A stretch of 64,000 nucleotides of DNA from NCBI GenBank assembly GCA_021779955.1, contig JAJXZS010000033.1, positions 1 through 64,000 of the forward strand, written 5' to 3'. Origin of the DNA: Chloroflexota bacterium. Its GTDB lineage: Bacteria; Chloroflexota; Anaerolineae; Anaerolineales; Anaerolineaceae. Numbering within the stretch: position 1 is the stretch's first letter; every line of letters begins with the position of its first letter. This document shows, in pieces, positions 16,314 to 23,917 of this stretch. The notes under the pieces were generated by a model. That model saw only the letters and a program-made list of their open reading frames with translations. It searched no databases and had not been told where the DNA came from. The position numbers were made by a program, and so were the translations under genes.

Positions 16314-17357
16314 ATGCGGAAAATCGTCATCTTCTCGTTCGTTTTATTATTGGTACTTACTGGATGTAACCTTCCATTGAGCATCTTCTCGGCAAATCAG
16401 ACCCCGTTACCGATTTCAGACCTGTCGAATTCAGAAACTTCGAATGGAGCTCCCACTCCGACGCCGTTTCAACCCCTGGCGCCAACACCCGGAGCTGGCG
16501 AAGACTCGCTAATCAATATCCCACCCACCAGCCCCACAGACATTGGACCTACTCCATTCGCCGGGGCAGACCTCGGTTTCGAGCTTTCCAAGAGCATGAT
16601 CACCATTTTGCTCCTTGGATCAGATCAGCGCGCAGATGCCAGTTACCGCACCGACGTGATCATGCTGCTCGCGGTAGACCCCGACAAAGGAACTGTGACG
16701 CTCACATCGTTCCCGCGCGACCTGTACGTGTCGATTCCTGGAATCGGAATGGAGAGGATAAACACGTCCCAGGAATTTGGCGGCTTCGCTCTGACTCAGG
16801 CGACCTTCCAGTATAATTTTGGCTTCACTCCAGATTATTACATTTTGACCAACTTCTCGGGTTTCGCTGCAATTGTGGATACCCTGGGGGGTATCGATGT
16901 GAATGCAGCCTATACACTTACCGATATCTGCAGCCTTCCGCAAGCAGTCGACAAAATGTGCACTATTAATGCCGGCATGAATCATATGGATGGCGCGACT
17001 GCCTTGTGGTATTCACGTGCGCGCAAATCGACCAGCGACTTCGATCGCACGCGTCGCGCTCAAGAAGTCATTACAGCCATCTTCCAAAAATCGATAAGCC
17101 TTAACGCACTCAACCGGGCACCTGAGCTTTACCAATTATTCAAAAGCTCGGTCGAGACCGATGTACCGCTATCTACAATCGTGAGCTTGATGCCTCTCGC
17201 CGGAAAAGTCGCATCCGACACTTCGATCGTAAAGCGTTATGCCATTGGCGCCAATGATGTCACCAGCTATATCGTACCCGCGAACAACGCGCAGGTGCTG
17301 CTGCCCAATTATGACGCGGTAATGGCAATCATACGCAAAGCTTTCGGCGGCAATTGA
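16314..17357 (+). CDS. LytR-CpsA-Psr (LCP) family lipoprotein
   Basis: The 347-residue protein has an N-terminal signal with lipobox VLTGC, a Pro/Thr linker to about residue 85, and an LCP domain. LCP enzymes transfer undecaprenyl-linked glycopolymers to peptidoglycan outside the membrane. Signatures are ILLLGSDQRADASYRTDV, TSFPRDLYVSIPG, TLGGIDVN and the arginine-rich WYSRARKSTSDFDRTRRAQE, which holds the pyrophosphate-binding arginines. The lipoprotein anchor is unusual because most LCP proteins are anchored by a transmembrane helix. It starts 31 bases after the kinase-like gene and may share its transcript. Confidence 0.9.
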   Translation: MRKIVIFSFVLLLVLTGCNLPLSIFSANQTPLPISDLSNSETSNGAPTPTPFQPLAPTPGAGEDSLINIPPTSPTDIGPTPFAGADLGFELSKSMITILLLGSDQRADASYRTDVIMLLAVDPDKGTVTLTSFPRDLYVSIPGIGMERINTSQEFGGFALTQATFQYNFGFTPDYYILTNFSGFAAIVDTLGGIDVNAAYTLTDICSLPQAVDKMCTINAGMNHMDGATALWYSRARKSTSDFDRTRRAQEVITAIFQKSISLNALNRAPELYQLFKSSVETDVPLSTIVSLMPLAGKVASDTSIVKRYAIGANDVTSYIVPANNAQVLLPNYDAVMAIIRKAFGGN

Positions 17358-17382
17358 CATTCGATTTGAAAAGCTGTACACT
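17354..17382 (+). promoter_or_regulatory. Promoter of the recombinase-like gene
   Basis: TTGACA (17354-17359) overlaps the stop codon of the LCP gene. A 17-base spacer leads to TACACT (17377-17382). The ATG follows 50 bases later. Confidence 0.65.
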
Positions 17383-17425
17383 GTCCTGTAGTTAGACTAT
17401 ACGAAAGACAATCTATTTACAGGAC
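17383..17425. promoter_or_regulatory. Inverted repeat between promoter and start codon
   Basis: Perfect 8-bp arms GTCCTGTA (17383-17390) and TACAGGAC (17418-17425) are separated by 27 bases. The left arm starts directly after the -10 box and the right arm ends six bases before the ATG. It could be an operator or an mRNA hairpin masking the start region. Confidence 0.5.
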
Positions 17426-17431
17426 AATAGG

Positions 17432-18334
17432 ATGAGCGAATCTCCCGAAATTCATATTGCGAGCACCACCCCTTTGCAGCCCGCCATTAAATCCTGGGAA
17501 GTGTTCCTTGCCGATCAGGGTAGATCTCCGTATACGATCAAAGCCTTCCTGGGAGACATGAGCCTGTTTGCAGGATTCTTCTCTCCTGAAATCGGTGTGG
17601 GGGCAATCACCACTCAAGAAATCAACCGCTTCCTCAACTGGCTGCAAAAAGAACGCAATATCCCGTGCAGTCCAAAGAGCCTTGCCCGGAGAATCACCTC
17701 GATCAAGGCGTTTTTCCGCTGGCTTGCGCAAAGCGGCCGCATCCCCGCCGATCCTGCCGAAAAGGTCGTCCAGCAATCGGTGATCAGTCCGCTTCCCGAG
17801 GTGCTCACAGATAAGGAACGCGACAAGCTCATTCAGGCTGCGCTTCTGAAACGCAATGGCCAAAAACCCGATGCTCGCCCTTACACTCTCTTGATGCTGC
17901 TCCTTACGACAGGGATAAAAAAGGGTGAATGCCTGGCGCTCAACCTCAACCACATCGACCTTGAGAATCCTTCCGGTAAAGTGTTGTTTATCCGCTACGC
18001 CAACAGCGGCAACCGCTATAAGGAACGCAAGATCGAACTCAGTGACGATTGGGTCGATGCTTACCAGGAATACTTGCAGCAATACAAACCTGCCGACCAG
18101 GTTTTCCCCTGGTCTCCACGCAGGCTGGAGTATTTGCTTGAGGATCTCGGCAAGGAATCAGGATTGATCAAGCATCTCTCATTCGATATGTGCCGCTGGA
18201 CCTGTGTGCTGAACGATTGGAAATCAGGTGAAGATCGAGAAAAGATTCGTCAAAAGCTGGGGATTTCCAAAATCCAATGGCGTGAGGTTGGATTGAAGCT
18301 CAGGCAATTGGCGGGTGAAGTACCTGTAAAGTGA
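17432..18334 (+). CDS. Tyrosine recombinase-like protein lacking the catalytic residues
   Basis: The 300-residue protein has the layout of XerC/D-type recombinases: an N-terminal SAM-like core-binding domain (about 15-110, with GRSPYTIKAFLGDM and ITSIKAFFRWLAQSGRI) and a C-terminal catalytic-fold domain. The catalytic set is largely missing. The first Arg (TGLRISE) aligns with TGIKKGE, so it is Lys. The HxxR box aligns with DMCR, so His is Asp. The GH box is GI, and no tyrosine occurs in the last 80 residues. It may bind DNA without cutting it. The reading frame is intact and has its own promoter, so it is not a plain pseudogene. Confidence 0.8.
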   Translation: MSESPEIHIASTTPLQPAIKSWEVFLADQGRSPYTIKAFLGDMSLFAGFFSPEIGVGAITTQEINRFLNWLQKERNIPCSPKSLARRITSIKAFFRWLAQSGRIPADPAEKVVQQSVISPLPEVLTDKERDKLIQAALLKRNGQKPDARPYTLLMLLLTTGIKKGECLALNLNHIDLENPSGKVLFIRYANSGNRYKERKIELSDDWVDAYQEYLQQYKPADQVFPWSPRRLEYLLEDLGKESGLIKHLSFDMCRWTCVLNDWKSGEDREKIRQKLGISKIQWREVGLKLRQLAGEVPVK

Positions 18335-18352
18335 ATTAATTTTGACGCCAAG

Positions 18353-18389
18353 AATAACCGGCCTGGACTTCAGCCGGTTATTTATTTTT
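18353..18389. terminator. Bidirectional terminator
   Basis: A 10-bp stem AATAACCGGC/GCCGGTTATT (18353-18362 and 18373-18382) followed by TATTTTT. It lies between the convergent recombinase-like gene and tilS and overlaps the tilS stop. Confidence 0.85.
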
Positions 18390-19799
18390 CTGGGTTAATT
18401 CCATTCTCAGCACTCTACGTGTTTCCTGCGTGACCTTGCAGAACTCTGCCGGCCGGTAGCCTGGCACCCAGACGATTTTGCTCTGGCTGCGGACAAGCGG
18501 CCAGGCATCTCTTGCACGCGTTGGAAGATGTTCATTCGTAAAGAAATCTCCAATTTTGATCGATTTGCCATGCATGCCGAATGGCATAAACACGTCCCCC
18601 GGAGCGCGTGTTGCCAATTGGAGGGGCTGCACCACCTTATCTTCATCCAACAGACATACCCATGGATCGGGAGTGGCTGTATCGTACCGAGAAGATTCAA
18701 GCCGCTGTAGCGTTAGCTTCCATCCACCCTGCAATTCGCGGCTTCCAGGAGCCAGATCTCCCATATCAGCGGTAATCACTTGCGGCCAGAGATCGAAAAG
18801 CGGTCCGACTCTGGCGGTAACCAATACGCTTCGGCCGTCATATTTGAGAACCTCGATCTCGTCCGTTGCCTGGCAAGTCTTGTTGAAATCAGGATGCAGC
18901 ATGTACTGTGCCGCCCTTTCGACTTCAGCAAAGGATACGTCGCGAAGCGTAGACTTCAACTTAAAAATGATTTTCCTGACGAGTCTGCGTAAAAACCACA
19001 AGGCCTTATCTTGAAATTCAGTGGTATCGACCAGCATCCAACCATCGCCACTACGCAATTGAATTTGCCCCACCAATACGTCGACTTCAGCATCGAGTTG
19101 CGAGTCCTCTTCTGCCAGGATTGATGCAGTCTGCCAGAGATGACGTTTGAATTCAGCATTATAGGTCTCGAGCTGAGGGATCAGCTCGCTGCGAATTCGA
19201 TTTCGGAAGTATGCGGGATCGGCATTGGTGACATCTTCGAGAGGAGTCAGGTGATGAAATTGGCAGTATTCCTTGATTTCTGATCGCCAAACCGCGAGGA
19301 GAGGACGAATAAGCGGAATCGCAGACTCGCCGAGAGGGTCCCTGGCTCGATATCGCATGCCGGCGAGGCCGCTGCTTCCTGCACCGCGTAATAGATGCAT
19401 CAATACCGTCTCCACCTGGTCGTCAGCATGATGGGCTACGGCTACGGCATCGGCGCGATAGGCTCTTGCCATCTCGAACAGGAAGCGATAGCGCAAGATC
19501 CGCGCCGCCTCCTCAATTGAGAGCTTGCGTTCCGAGGCGAATTCCCGTACTTTTCCTACTTCCTGCACGAATGCTACTTCCCAATCCTCAGCGATCGCTC
19601 TGCATCGGGCGGCATCTTCAGCCGACTCAGACCGCAAATTGTGATCGAAATGCGCCGCAATGACCTCGACGGGCTGGCTCTTGAGCAAGTGCAGCAGGCA
19701 AAGGCTGTCCGCTCCACCCGAGAAACCGATGAGAACGCGCTGCCCGGGATCGACGCGGCATCGATCAAACAAAAATTCAGAAATCTGGGGCTCAAGCAT
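18378..19799 (-). CDS. tilS: tRNA(Ile)-lysidine synthetase
   Basis: The 473-residue enzyme attaches lysine to C34 of tRNA-Ile(CAU), using ATP, so that the tRNA reads AUA. The N-terminal PP-loop motif SGGADS lies in VLIGFSGGADSLCLLHLL. The AHFDHNLRSESAEDA, HHADDQVET and FRNRIRSELIP segments are typical of the N-terminal domain, and the C-terminal substrate-binding domain is present. TATAAT lies exactly six bases before the ATG with TGC in front (extended -10). The predicted transcript therefore starts at the start codon and is leaderless. Confidence 0.95.
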   Translation of the reverse strand: MLEPQISEFLFDRCRVDPGQRVLIGFSGGADSLCLLHLLKSQPVEVIAAHFDHNLRSESAEDAARCRAIAEDWEVAFVQEVGKVREFASERKLSIEEAARILRYRFLFEMARAYRADAVAVAHHADDQVETVLMHLLRGAGSSGLAGMRYRARDPLGESAIPLIRPLLAVWRSEIKEYCQFHHLTPLEDVTNADPAYFRNRIRSELIPQLETYNAEFKRHLWQTASILAEEDSQLDAEVDVLVGQIQLRSGDGWMLVDTTEFQDKALWFLRRLVRKIIFKLKSTLRDVSFAEVERAAQYMLHPDFNKTCQATDEIEVLKYDGRSVLVTARVGPLFDLWPQVITADMGDLAPGSRELQGGWKLTLQRLESSRYDTATPDPWVCLLDEDKVVQPLQLATRAPGDVFMPFGMHGKSIKIGDFFTNEHLPTRARDAWPLVRSQSKIVWVPGYRPAEFCKVTQETRRVLRMELTQKNK

Positions 19800-19805
19800 G
19801 TGTGA

Positions 19806-19811
19806 ATTATA
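19806..19811 (-). promoter_or_regulatory. Extended -10 of tilS, predicted leaderless
   Basis: On the minus strand TGC-TATAAT-TCACAC-ATG places the expected +1 at the A of the start codon. No good -35 and no ribosome binding site are present. Confidence 0.55.
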
Positions 19812-19831
19812 GCATCCGGAAGTATGTTTGC

Positions 19832-19860
19832 TTGTCTGTACACTTTATTTATGCTAGACT
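19832..19860 (+). promoter_or_regulatory. Promoter of the receiver/TadZ-like gene
   Basis: TTGTCT (19832-19837), a 17-base spacer ending in TGC, and TAGACT (19855-19860). It is divergent from the tilS promoter. Confidence 0.55.
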
Positions 19861-19877
19861 GGTAAAAACCTGAGAAC

Positions 19878-21041
19878 ATGGGGTGGACTATGCCAGATAA
19901 GATTCTGATCGTAGACGACGATCTGGAAACACTACGTCTCGTCGGGTTAATGCTACAACGGCAGGGCTATGACATCGTTGTTGCCAACAGCGGAAAGCAG
20001 GCCCTCGAATTTGCCAGGAATGAAAGCCCCGATCTGATCGTCCTCGACATCATGATGCCGGGGATGGACGGATTCCAGGTAAGCACCTTGCTGCGCAGCG
20101 ATCCTGCGCTCACCGGAATCCCGATTCTGATGTTCACTGCAAAGAGCCAGGTCGACGACAAGGTTGCAGGCTACGATGCCGGCGCTGATGATTATCTGAC
20201 CAAGCCGGTACATCCGGCTGAACTGGTTGCACACATCAAGGCTCTTTTGACTCGCAACCGCAATCGCCCGGCCCCTCTGCCTGTAGTCCAGCGCGGCTAT
20301 TCGGTAGGTATCATTGGAGCCAAGGGGGGTCTGGGTATTTCGACGCTTACCCTGAACCTGGCAGCCAGTTATGCGCAAAAGAACAAATCGGAAGTGATCG
20401 CCGCCGAAATCCGGGCAGGCCAGGGTACCTGGGGACTGGAACTTGGCTTCGCACCTTCGAATGCAATTGAAACACTCCTGCGCATGAACCCGTCAGATAT
20501 CACTCCTGCAGAAGTGGAAAAGCATCTGGTGGGAACCGCTTTCGGCGTGCGGCTGTTGTTAGCAAGCCAGAATTCCCTGGGTTTGGATTTCGCCGGGTTT
20601 ACCGAAAAGATTATTGCCTTGATCAATTGCGTGACCCTTTTGAGCCCGATGAGCTTCATCGATCTCGGCACACCTTTCCTTCCACGATATGAGAAGATCT
20701 GCAGTGTTTGCAGCGAACTCATCGTCGTCACCGATGCTATTCCTGCCACGGTAAACCGGACGAGGGTTTTGCTCGCCGAGTTGCGTTCAATGAGTTCGGC
20801 ATCGGGCAAGATGATCAATATCGTTCTGATCAACCGTGCCCGCAACGATATGCAATTGAACTCTATCCAGGTTTCGGATCTCTTGAACGGTGAAGCCATC
20901 AGCATGATGATTCCCCCCGTTCCTGAACAAACTTTCCAGTCTATACAAAAACAGGCGCCCCTGGTCAAAGTTCATGCTGACGGCCTGGCTGCCCAGCAAA
21001 TTATCCAACTTGCGGATGTGATCAAGGCTCACGCCACATAA
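19878..21041 (+). CDS. Receiver domain fused to a TadZ/CpaE-like ParA-family ATPase
   Basis: In this 387-residue protein, residues 5-125 form a CheY-like receiver with the acidic pocket (ILIVDDD), the phospho-acceptor Asp (VLDIMMPGMDG) and the conserved Lys (YLTKPVHPAE). Residues 140-385 resemble MinD/ParA ATPases, but the deviant Walker A KGGxGK[ST] reads KGGLGIST, with the nucleotide-contacting Lys replaced by Ile. TadZ/CpaE proteins, which place pilus machinery at the pole, share this domain order and often an atypical ATPase site. No tad pilus gene is nearby. Start codon 19878 or 19890; the latter follows GGGGTGG, but very closely. Confidence 0.82.
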   Translation: MGWTMPDKILIVDDDLETLRLVGLMLQRQGYDIVVANSGKQALEFARNESPDLIVLDIMMPGMDGFQVSTLLRSDPALTGIPILMFTAKSQVDDKVAGYDAGADDYLTKPVHPAELVAHIKALLTRNRNRPAPLPVVQRGYSVGIIGAKGGLGISTLTLNLAASYAQKNKSEVIAAEIRAGQGTWGLELGFAPSNAIETLLRMNPSDITPAEVEKHLVGTAFGVRLLLASQNSLGLDFAGFTEKIIALINCVTLLSPMSFIDLGTPFLPRYEKICSVCSELIVVTDAIPATVNRTRVLLAELRSMSSASGKMINIVLINRARNDMQLNSIQVSDLLNGEAISMMIPPVPEQTFQSIQKQAPLVKVHADGLAAQQIIQLADVIKAHAT

Positions 21042-21116
21042 GCGGAATTGATCTGCCGGTTTGACCTTTAGTCAGCAGTGGCTTTGTCACTATAGATGTG
21101 TTTGAGTTTGAGAGAG

Positions 21117-22859
21117 TTATAACGACCTGGATCCCCGCCGGCCGAATTGCCTTTCCAGCAGGTCAACGGATAGGTGGATCATCGTCGGACGGCCATGCGG
21201 GCAGGTTCGCGGAGAAGTGCAGTTCTCCAGGTCGTGAAGAAGCGCTTTTTGCTCTTCAACACTGAGAGTCTGTCCACCCTTGACGGCCATACGTTTGCAG
21301 ACCCTGGCGATGATTTTCTCTTCCAATTTGTTCTTGAGTGGAGTCTCATCCTCTTCGAAGTCTTCAACCACCGAGCGGACGATATCTGCGGGATCGCCGC
21401 GGTCGAACAATGCCGGGATGGAGCTCAGTCGAAAAGTGTTTGCGCCAAATTCTGTCAGGTCGATCCCATACTCGTTCAATGCATGCAAACTGGTTTCCAG
21501 CAGTCGGGCGGCATCCGGGGTAAGCGTAACCATCACCGGCTGAAGCAATTGCTGAGTGGCGATCTTTCCTCTCTCTGAGGTCAATCGTTCGAAGAGCACC
21601 CGCTCATGGGCCGCGTGCTGATCGATGAGGTACAGTCCGTCCGGTCCTTCTGCCACTATGTAAGTTGCACCAATCTGACCCACCAGCCGCAGCAAGGGGA
21701 TTTCGCCGCCCAGGCGCTGGGCGGCCGCGCTCTCAGCTGCCCGCCCATCTTCATCGAGAACAGCATCGGAAATTGACGTATCGAAAAGCAATCCATCGGA
21801 GCGTGTTGGCACTCCTGCATCCTGAAACGGAAGCGCAGTCTTCCAGATCGTGGGTGAAAACTGCGGAACCGGGGAAAAAGCGAGTAGTGCCCGACGAATT
21901 GCCCGCTGCATCCTGGTAAAGACCTGGTCCGGCTCGCGGAAGCGCACTTCTGCCTTGGCTGGGTGAACGTTGACATCCACTTCCTCGGCAGGTAGCTGGA
22001 TGAATATCGCAGCGGTAGGGTACCGACCGACCATCAAGTAAGTCTGGTAAGCCTTGAGCAAGGCCGTCGTGAGGGCGATATCCTGCACCCAGCGACCATT
22101 GACAAAGAATGTGATCTCGCGCCGGTTGGACCGGGTCAGGCTGATCGGGCTGATGAATCCCTTGATTTCAGTCTGGCTCTCGATAAAGTCCACCTCGAGA
22201 AGCTGCCTGGCAAAATCGACACCGTAGATTTGGGCTGCAACCTCGCGCTGGTTGCCCGAGCCCATGGTCAAGAATTCTTCGGATCCTTCCATAATCAGGC
22301 GAAAACTTATCGAAGGATACGCCAGGGCGTAGCGTGTAACGAACGCGGTGATCTGCTGCCTTTCGGTGAGATCTTTCTTGAGGAATTTCAATCTCGCAGG
22401 GGTATTAAAAAACAGATCTTCGACCTGGATCGCCGTTCCTGCAGGTATGCCCACATGCTCTTCGACCAGGGTCTTGCCGCCGTCCACGCGGATGCGTGAA
22501 CCGATCTCGAGTTCTCTTGAACGCGATGAAACAGTCATGTGCGAAACGGAGCCGATCGAAGCGAGGGCTTCTCCACGAAAGCCAAGCGTGCGAATGTGGA
22601 AGAGGTCTTCAGCCGATCTCAGTTTACTCGTGGCGTGCCTGGCGACGGCTAGCGCCAGGTCTTCGGGTTGGATGCCGCTGCCATCATCAGCGACTTCGAT
22701 CATACGCCGGCCCGCTCCATCGACTCGAATGGCGATGCGTGTTGCACCGGCATCGATTGCGTTTTCGACAAGCTCTTTCACCACAGAAGCCGGGCGTTCC
22801 ACGACCTCGCCTGCCGCGATCTGAGATGCGACTTCATCGGCCAACAGTTTGATTTTCAC
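21117..22859 (-). CDS. mutL: DNA mismatch repair protein MutL
   Basis: The 580-residue protein has an N-terminal GHKL ATPase (KELVENAIDAGATRI, DDGSGI, TLGFRGEALASIG) and a C-terminal dimerisation domain. The latter keeps the endonuclease motif DQHAAHERVLFE and the companion motifs CKRMAVKGG and CPHGRPT. It should therefore be a nicking-type MutL, as in bacteria without MutH. The start is a GTG at 22859. TATAAT lies seven bases before it, and no ribosome binding site fits in between, so the message is predicted leaderless. No mutS is present in the window. Confidence 0.96.
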   Translation of the reverse strand: MKIKLLADEVASQIAAGEVVERPASVVKELVENAIDAGATRIAIRVDGAGRRMIEVADDGSGIQPEDLALAVARHATSKLRSAEDLFHIRTLGFRGEALASIGSVSHMTVSSRSRELEIGSRIRVDGGKTLVEEHVGIPAGTAIQVEDLFFNTPARLKFLKKDLTERQQITAFVTRYALAYPSISFRLIMEGSEEFLTMGSGNQREVAAQIYGVDFARQLLEVDFIESQTEIKGFISPISLTRSNRREITFFVNGRWVQDIALTTALLKAYQTYLMVGRYPTAAIFIQLPAEEVDVNVHPAKAEVRFREPDQVFTRMQRAIRRALLAFSPVPQFSPTIWKTALPFQDAGVPTRSDGLLFDTSISDAVLDEDGRAAESAAAQRLGGEIPLLRLVGQIGATYIVAEGPDGLYLIDQHAAHERVLFERLTSERGKIATQQLLQPVMVTLTPDAARLLETSLHALNEYGIDLTEFGANTFRLSSIPALFDRGDPADIVRSVVEDFEEDETPLKNKLEEKIIARVCKRMAVKGGQTLSVEEQKALLHDLENCTSPRTCPHGRPTMIHLSVDLLERQFGRRGSRSL

Positions 22860-22866
22860 GGGCTTA

Positions 22867-22872
22867 ATTATA
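22867..22872 (-). promoter_or_regulatory. -10 box of mutL, predicted leaderless
   Basis: On the minus strand TATAAT-TAAGCCC-GTG. The expected transcript start falls within one base of the start codon. A clear -35 is lacking. Confidence 0.5.
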
Positions 22873-22924
22873 GCTTATTCAAGTTTTTCAGCTTTCAGGG
22901 GGCGTTCAGGCAAATGAATCAGGG

Positions 22925-22930
22925 TATACT
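22925..22930 (+). promoter_or_regulatory. -10 box of the HAD phosphatase gene, predicted leaderless
   Basis: TATACT-TCAGCC-ATG on the plus strand. The spacing equals that seen at tilS and udk. There is no ribosome binding site and the -35 is weak. Confidence 0.45.
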
Positions 22931-22936
22931 TCAGCC

Positions 22937-23590
22937 ATGCCGTTCGAAGCCATGCTTTTCGATCTTGATGACACACTGTACCCCCCCACCTCAGGGGTTT
23001 GGGAGGCCATTGGTGTTCGGATTGACCGCTATATCTACGAAAAAGTTCACATTCCAAGTGACGAAGTTGTAGCCTTGCGCAAAGAACTATTCCACAAGTA
23101 TGGAACGACCATGCGCGGGCTGGTCCAGCTTTACGGTGTCGATGCAGAAGATTATCTCGAGTACGTCCATGATATCGATCTGAACCGGTATCTTCAGCCC
23201 AATGAAGCGTTACGCAATACGCTCATGGGCTATTCTCAGAGAAAAATCGTCTTCACCAATGCCAGCCTGAAACACGCGACGCGGGTCGTTGCGCGGCTTG
23301 GGCTTGAAGGAGTATTCGACAGGATCGTGGATATTCAATCCATCGTCCCTTACTGCAAGCCTCAAAAGGCTGCTTTTCAGAAAGCGTTCGAAGTCGCGCA
23401 AATTCGTGTTCCTGAAGAGTGTGTGATGCTTGACGATTCGCTGTTGAACTTGAAAACTGCGCAGGAATTGGGGATGTTCGCAATTCAAGTGGGTTCTGAG
23501 GATCGGGTTGCTGGCGCCGATGCAGCGGTGATGACGTTGATCGATCTGCCGAGCGTGATCCCGCTAAACGGAGCCAGGGGGAGGACATAG
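22937..23590 (+). CDS. HAD-superfamily phosphatase, pyrimidine 5'-nucleotidase type
   Basis: A 217-residue HAD hydrolase. Motif I with the nucleophile is LFDLDDTLYPP, motif II is IVFTNAS, the motif III lysine lies in YCKPQKAAFQ, and motif IV is VMLDDSLLNL. The DLDDTLY form and the helical cap with the repeated tyrosine-rich region match pyrimidine 5'-nucleotidases (SDT1/PHM8-like), which dephosphorylate UMP or CMP. The substrate is inferred from family resemblance only. The next gene begins two bases after the stop. Confidence 0.85.
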   Translation: MPFEAMLFDLDDTLYPPTSGVWEAIGVRIDRYIYEKVHIPSDEVVALRKELFHKYGTTMRGLVQLYGVDAEDYLEYVHDIDLNRYLQPNEALRNTLMGYSQRKIVFTNASLKHATRVVARLGLEGVFDRIVDIQSIVPYCKPQKAAFQKAFEVAQIRVPEECVMLDDSLLNLKTAQELGMFAIQVGSEDRVAGADAAVMTLIDLPSVIPLNGARGRT

Positions 23591-23592
23591 CC

Positions 23593-23844
23593 ATGCACCT
23601 TTCAAGCGCAGCCTGGGTCATCCTGATCATCTTTGTGGTGTTTATTATTGCCTTGAATTTGAATCTCATCTTCGCCTTCCGAAAGAAGCATCAAGATGGA
23701 GATTGGGTCGACAAGATCCGGAAAGCCAATCAATCCGCTGCCAATCCCTGGAAAGAGGAAGACGAAAACTACGAAAAATTGTCCAATAAAGTAAAAGAAA
23801 TCAAATCCTCCAATCCCCCAACAGATCAAAAGACATCTGAATAA
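23593..23844 (+). CDS. Small single-pass membrane protein
   Basis: An 83-residue protein with one N-terminal transmembrane helix (about residues 8-28) and a highly charged cytoplasmic tail (KKHQDGDWVDKIRKANQ, then a Lys/Glu-rich helix). No family is recognised. It directly follows the HAD gene (two-base gap), so the two are probably co-transcribed. The composition looks like a real protein. Confidence 0.65.
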   Translation: MHLSSAAWVILIIFVVFIIALNLNLIFAFRKKHQDGDWVDKIRKANQSAANPWKEEDENYEKLSNKVKEIKSSNPPTDQKTSE

Positions 23845-23917
23845 GCTCATCTGGCTTTAACCCACACATGGTATCTTTGGTTGTTTGTGAATCGCTGAGT
23901 TCGCAGGAGAATTGAAT

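Noticed and set aside
17432-18334. An integrated element with the recombinase-like gene as integrase and tRNA-Leu as attachment site
   Set aside because: The protein lacks catalytic residues, the genes between are ordinary chromosomal types, and no direct repeat of the tRNA end was seen nearby.
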